Positions 6,204 to 6,691 of a stretch of DNA of 6,691 nt are shown one piece after another (within the stretch, counting starts at the first letter, position 1; every line of letters starts with the position of its first letter). Below the pieces are notes generated by a model. That model saw only the letters and a list, made by a program, of their open reading frames with translations. It was not told the DNA's origin and ran no database searches. Position numbers and translations under genes: made by a program. Source of the DNA: Actinomycetota bacterium (GTDB lineage Bacteria; Actinomycetota; Thermoleophilia; Solirubrobacterales; Solirubrobacteraceae); the NCBI GenBank assembly GCA_005883255.1, contig VAXS01000137.1:1-6691 (forward strand), given 5' to 3'.

Positions 6204-6212
6204 TGGTACGGT
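6204..6212 (+). promoter_or_regulatory. Candidate extended -10 promoter for the leader ORF and CNNM gene
   Basis: TGG followed by TACGGT (6207-6212) fits an extended -10 (TGn-TAnnnT). Transcription would start near 6219, about 8 nt before the ATG at 6227. The -35 region (around 6184-6190) is weak, as is tolerated with an extended -10. It lies just after the GMC stop codon and would separate the CNNM gene from the GMC operon. Confidence 0.42.
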
Positions 6213-6226
6213 GTCGGCGTCGCTCG

Positions 6227-6289
6227 ATGAACGACGACGACCTTCCCCGAAGTAGCCGCTGCGGCGGGGGCGCCGCGCCGCCGGCGTGA
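6227..6289 (+). CDS. Candidate 20-residue leader peptide ORF upstream of the CNNM gene
   Basis: ATG at 6227 opens a 20-codon frame ending in TGA at 6287-6289. The product starts Met-Asn-Asp-Asp-Asp-Leu-Pro and ends Gly3-Ala2-Pro2-Ala. The stop overlaps the GTG start of the next gene as GTGA, the usual mark of translational coupling, and the ATG lies a few bases after a predicted transcription start. GCGGCG (6261-6266) and CGCCGC (6271-6276) could pair around a GGGG loop inside the ORF and hide the only G-rich stretch ahead of the downstream start, so translating the leader would open it. No family is recognised. In DNA this GC-rich, a short ORF can arise by chance; the case rests on the coupling, the promoter position and the acidic run together. 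Confidence 0.38.
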   Translation: MNDDDLPRSSRCGGGAAPPA

Positions 6290-6691
6290 GTCCGGCCCTC
6301 CTCATCCTGGTGGCCGCGCTGATCGCGGCGAACGCCTTCTTCGTGATCGCCGAGTACACGCTGGTGCGCTCGCGCCGTCCCCGGCTGGAGGCCGCGCGCG
6401 ACGAGGGCCGCCGGGGGGCGGCGCTGGCCCTGCGCCAGATCGACAACATCAACGAGTACATCTCGACGTGCCAGGTCGGGATCACGATGGCCTCGATCGG
6501 CATCGGCGCGCTGGGCGAGCCGATCGTCTCCGACCTCCTCCGGGGACCGCTGGGGGGACCGCTGAGCCACGGCCTGGCGGTCGCAGTCTCGGCCGCGATC
6601 GCCTACCTGCTGATCACCAGCGCCCACATCACGCTGGGCGAGCTGGTGCCCAAGATCTACACGCTCGAGCACGCCGAGCAGCTCGCGCGGC
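6286..6691 (+). CDS. CNNM/CorC (HlyC) family membrane transport protein, N-terminal part (3' end outside window)
   Basis: The first 135 residues are visible, open to the window edge. They form the CNNM (DUF21) membrane domain. A first helix (about 2-22) leads into ANAFFVIAEYTLVRSRRPRLE, the family's N-terminal signature. NEYISTCQVGITMASIGIGALGEP covers the second helix, and ITSAHITLGELVPKIYTLE holds the hallmark GELVPK. Members are tied to Mg2+ or Co2+ homeostasis, and several (bacterial CorC/CorB, animal CNNM) are thought to export Mg2+ or exchange it with Na+. The CBS pair and CorC-HlyC domain expected downstream lie outside the window. GTG at 6286 is chosen because an in-frame TAG lies at 6253-6255, it gives the normal family N-terminus, and it overlaps the leader-ORF stop. 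No good independent Shine-Dalgarno is visible. Confidence 0.92.
   Translation, partial: MSPALLILVAALIAANAFFVIAEYTLVRSRRPRLEAARDEGRRGAALALRQIDNINEYISTCQVGITMASIGIGALGEPIVSDLLRGPLGGPLSHGLAVAVSAAIAYLLITSAHITLGELVPKIYTLEHAEQLAR

Noticed and set aside
6198..6285. Factor-independent terminator after the GMC gene
   Set aside because: The one good inverted repeat (6261-6276) has no T-run and lies inside the leader ORF, so it fits translation control better than termination.

Overview
This is a very GC-rich, gene-dense bacterial stretch. GC-ended codons dominate, GTG starts are common, and there are few clear Shine-Dalgarno sites. It carries an RskA-type anti-sigma factor, a SigK-like ECF sigma factor and candidate TAnnnT -10 boxes placed almost on the start codons. 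Together these suggest an actinobacterium, possibly a deep lineage such as Thermoleophilia/Solirubrobacterales; that placement is an inference from style, not from a marker gene.

Layout. Left (1-1558, plus strand): the C-terminal part of a BtuF-like cobalamin-binding protein, then a GT4-type glycosyltransferase that begins at or inside the upstream stop, apparently from a CTG codon. Centre (1563-3740, minus strand): an ECF sigma factor, its membrane-anchored zinc-type anti-sigma factor (ATGA overlap, strong GGAGG site) and, 49 nt further on, a rhomboid protease with an N-terminal eight-cysteine zinc-binding segment. The rhomboid gene converges on the glycosyltransferase with only 4 nt between them. 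An 89-nt divergent promoter region (3741-3829) separates this cluster from the right half. Right (3830-6197, plus strand): a Tat-signal protein resembling the small subunit of gluconate/glucose dehydrogenases, 13 nt ahead of a cholesterol-oxidase-like GMC flavoprotein that has no signal peptide. Last (6227-6691, plus strand): a candidate 20-codon leader ORF overlapping (GTGA) the start of a CNNM/CorC-family membrane protein that runs off the window.

How the parts may work together. The sigma and anti-sigma genes form a classical transmembrane signalling pair, and the rhomboid next door is a candidate protease for that pathway. The Tat protein and the GMC enzyme look like a catalytic pair exported together. 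The GMC protein has a C-x5-C-x3-C segment whose spacing matches the iron-sulfur motif I recall from Burkholderia FAD-glucose dehydrogenase, but the usual cytochrome c subunit is absent here. The divergent arrangement makes the oxidoreductase pair a plausible target of the sigma factor. The acidic leader peptide ahead of a presumed Mg2+-handling membrane protein is a speculative but testable regulatory element. No mobile element, CRISPR array, tRNA or rRNA was seen.
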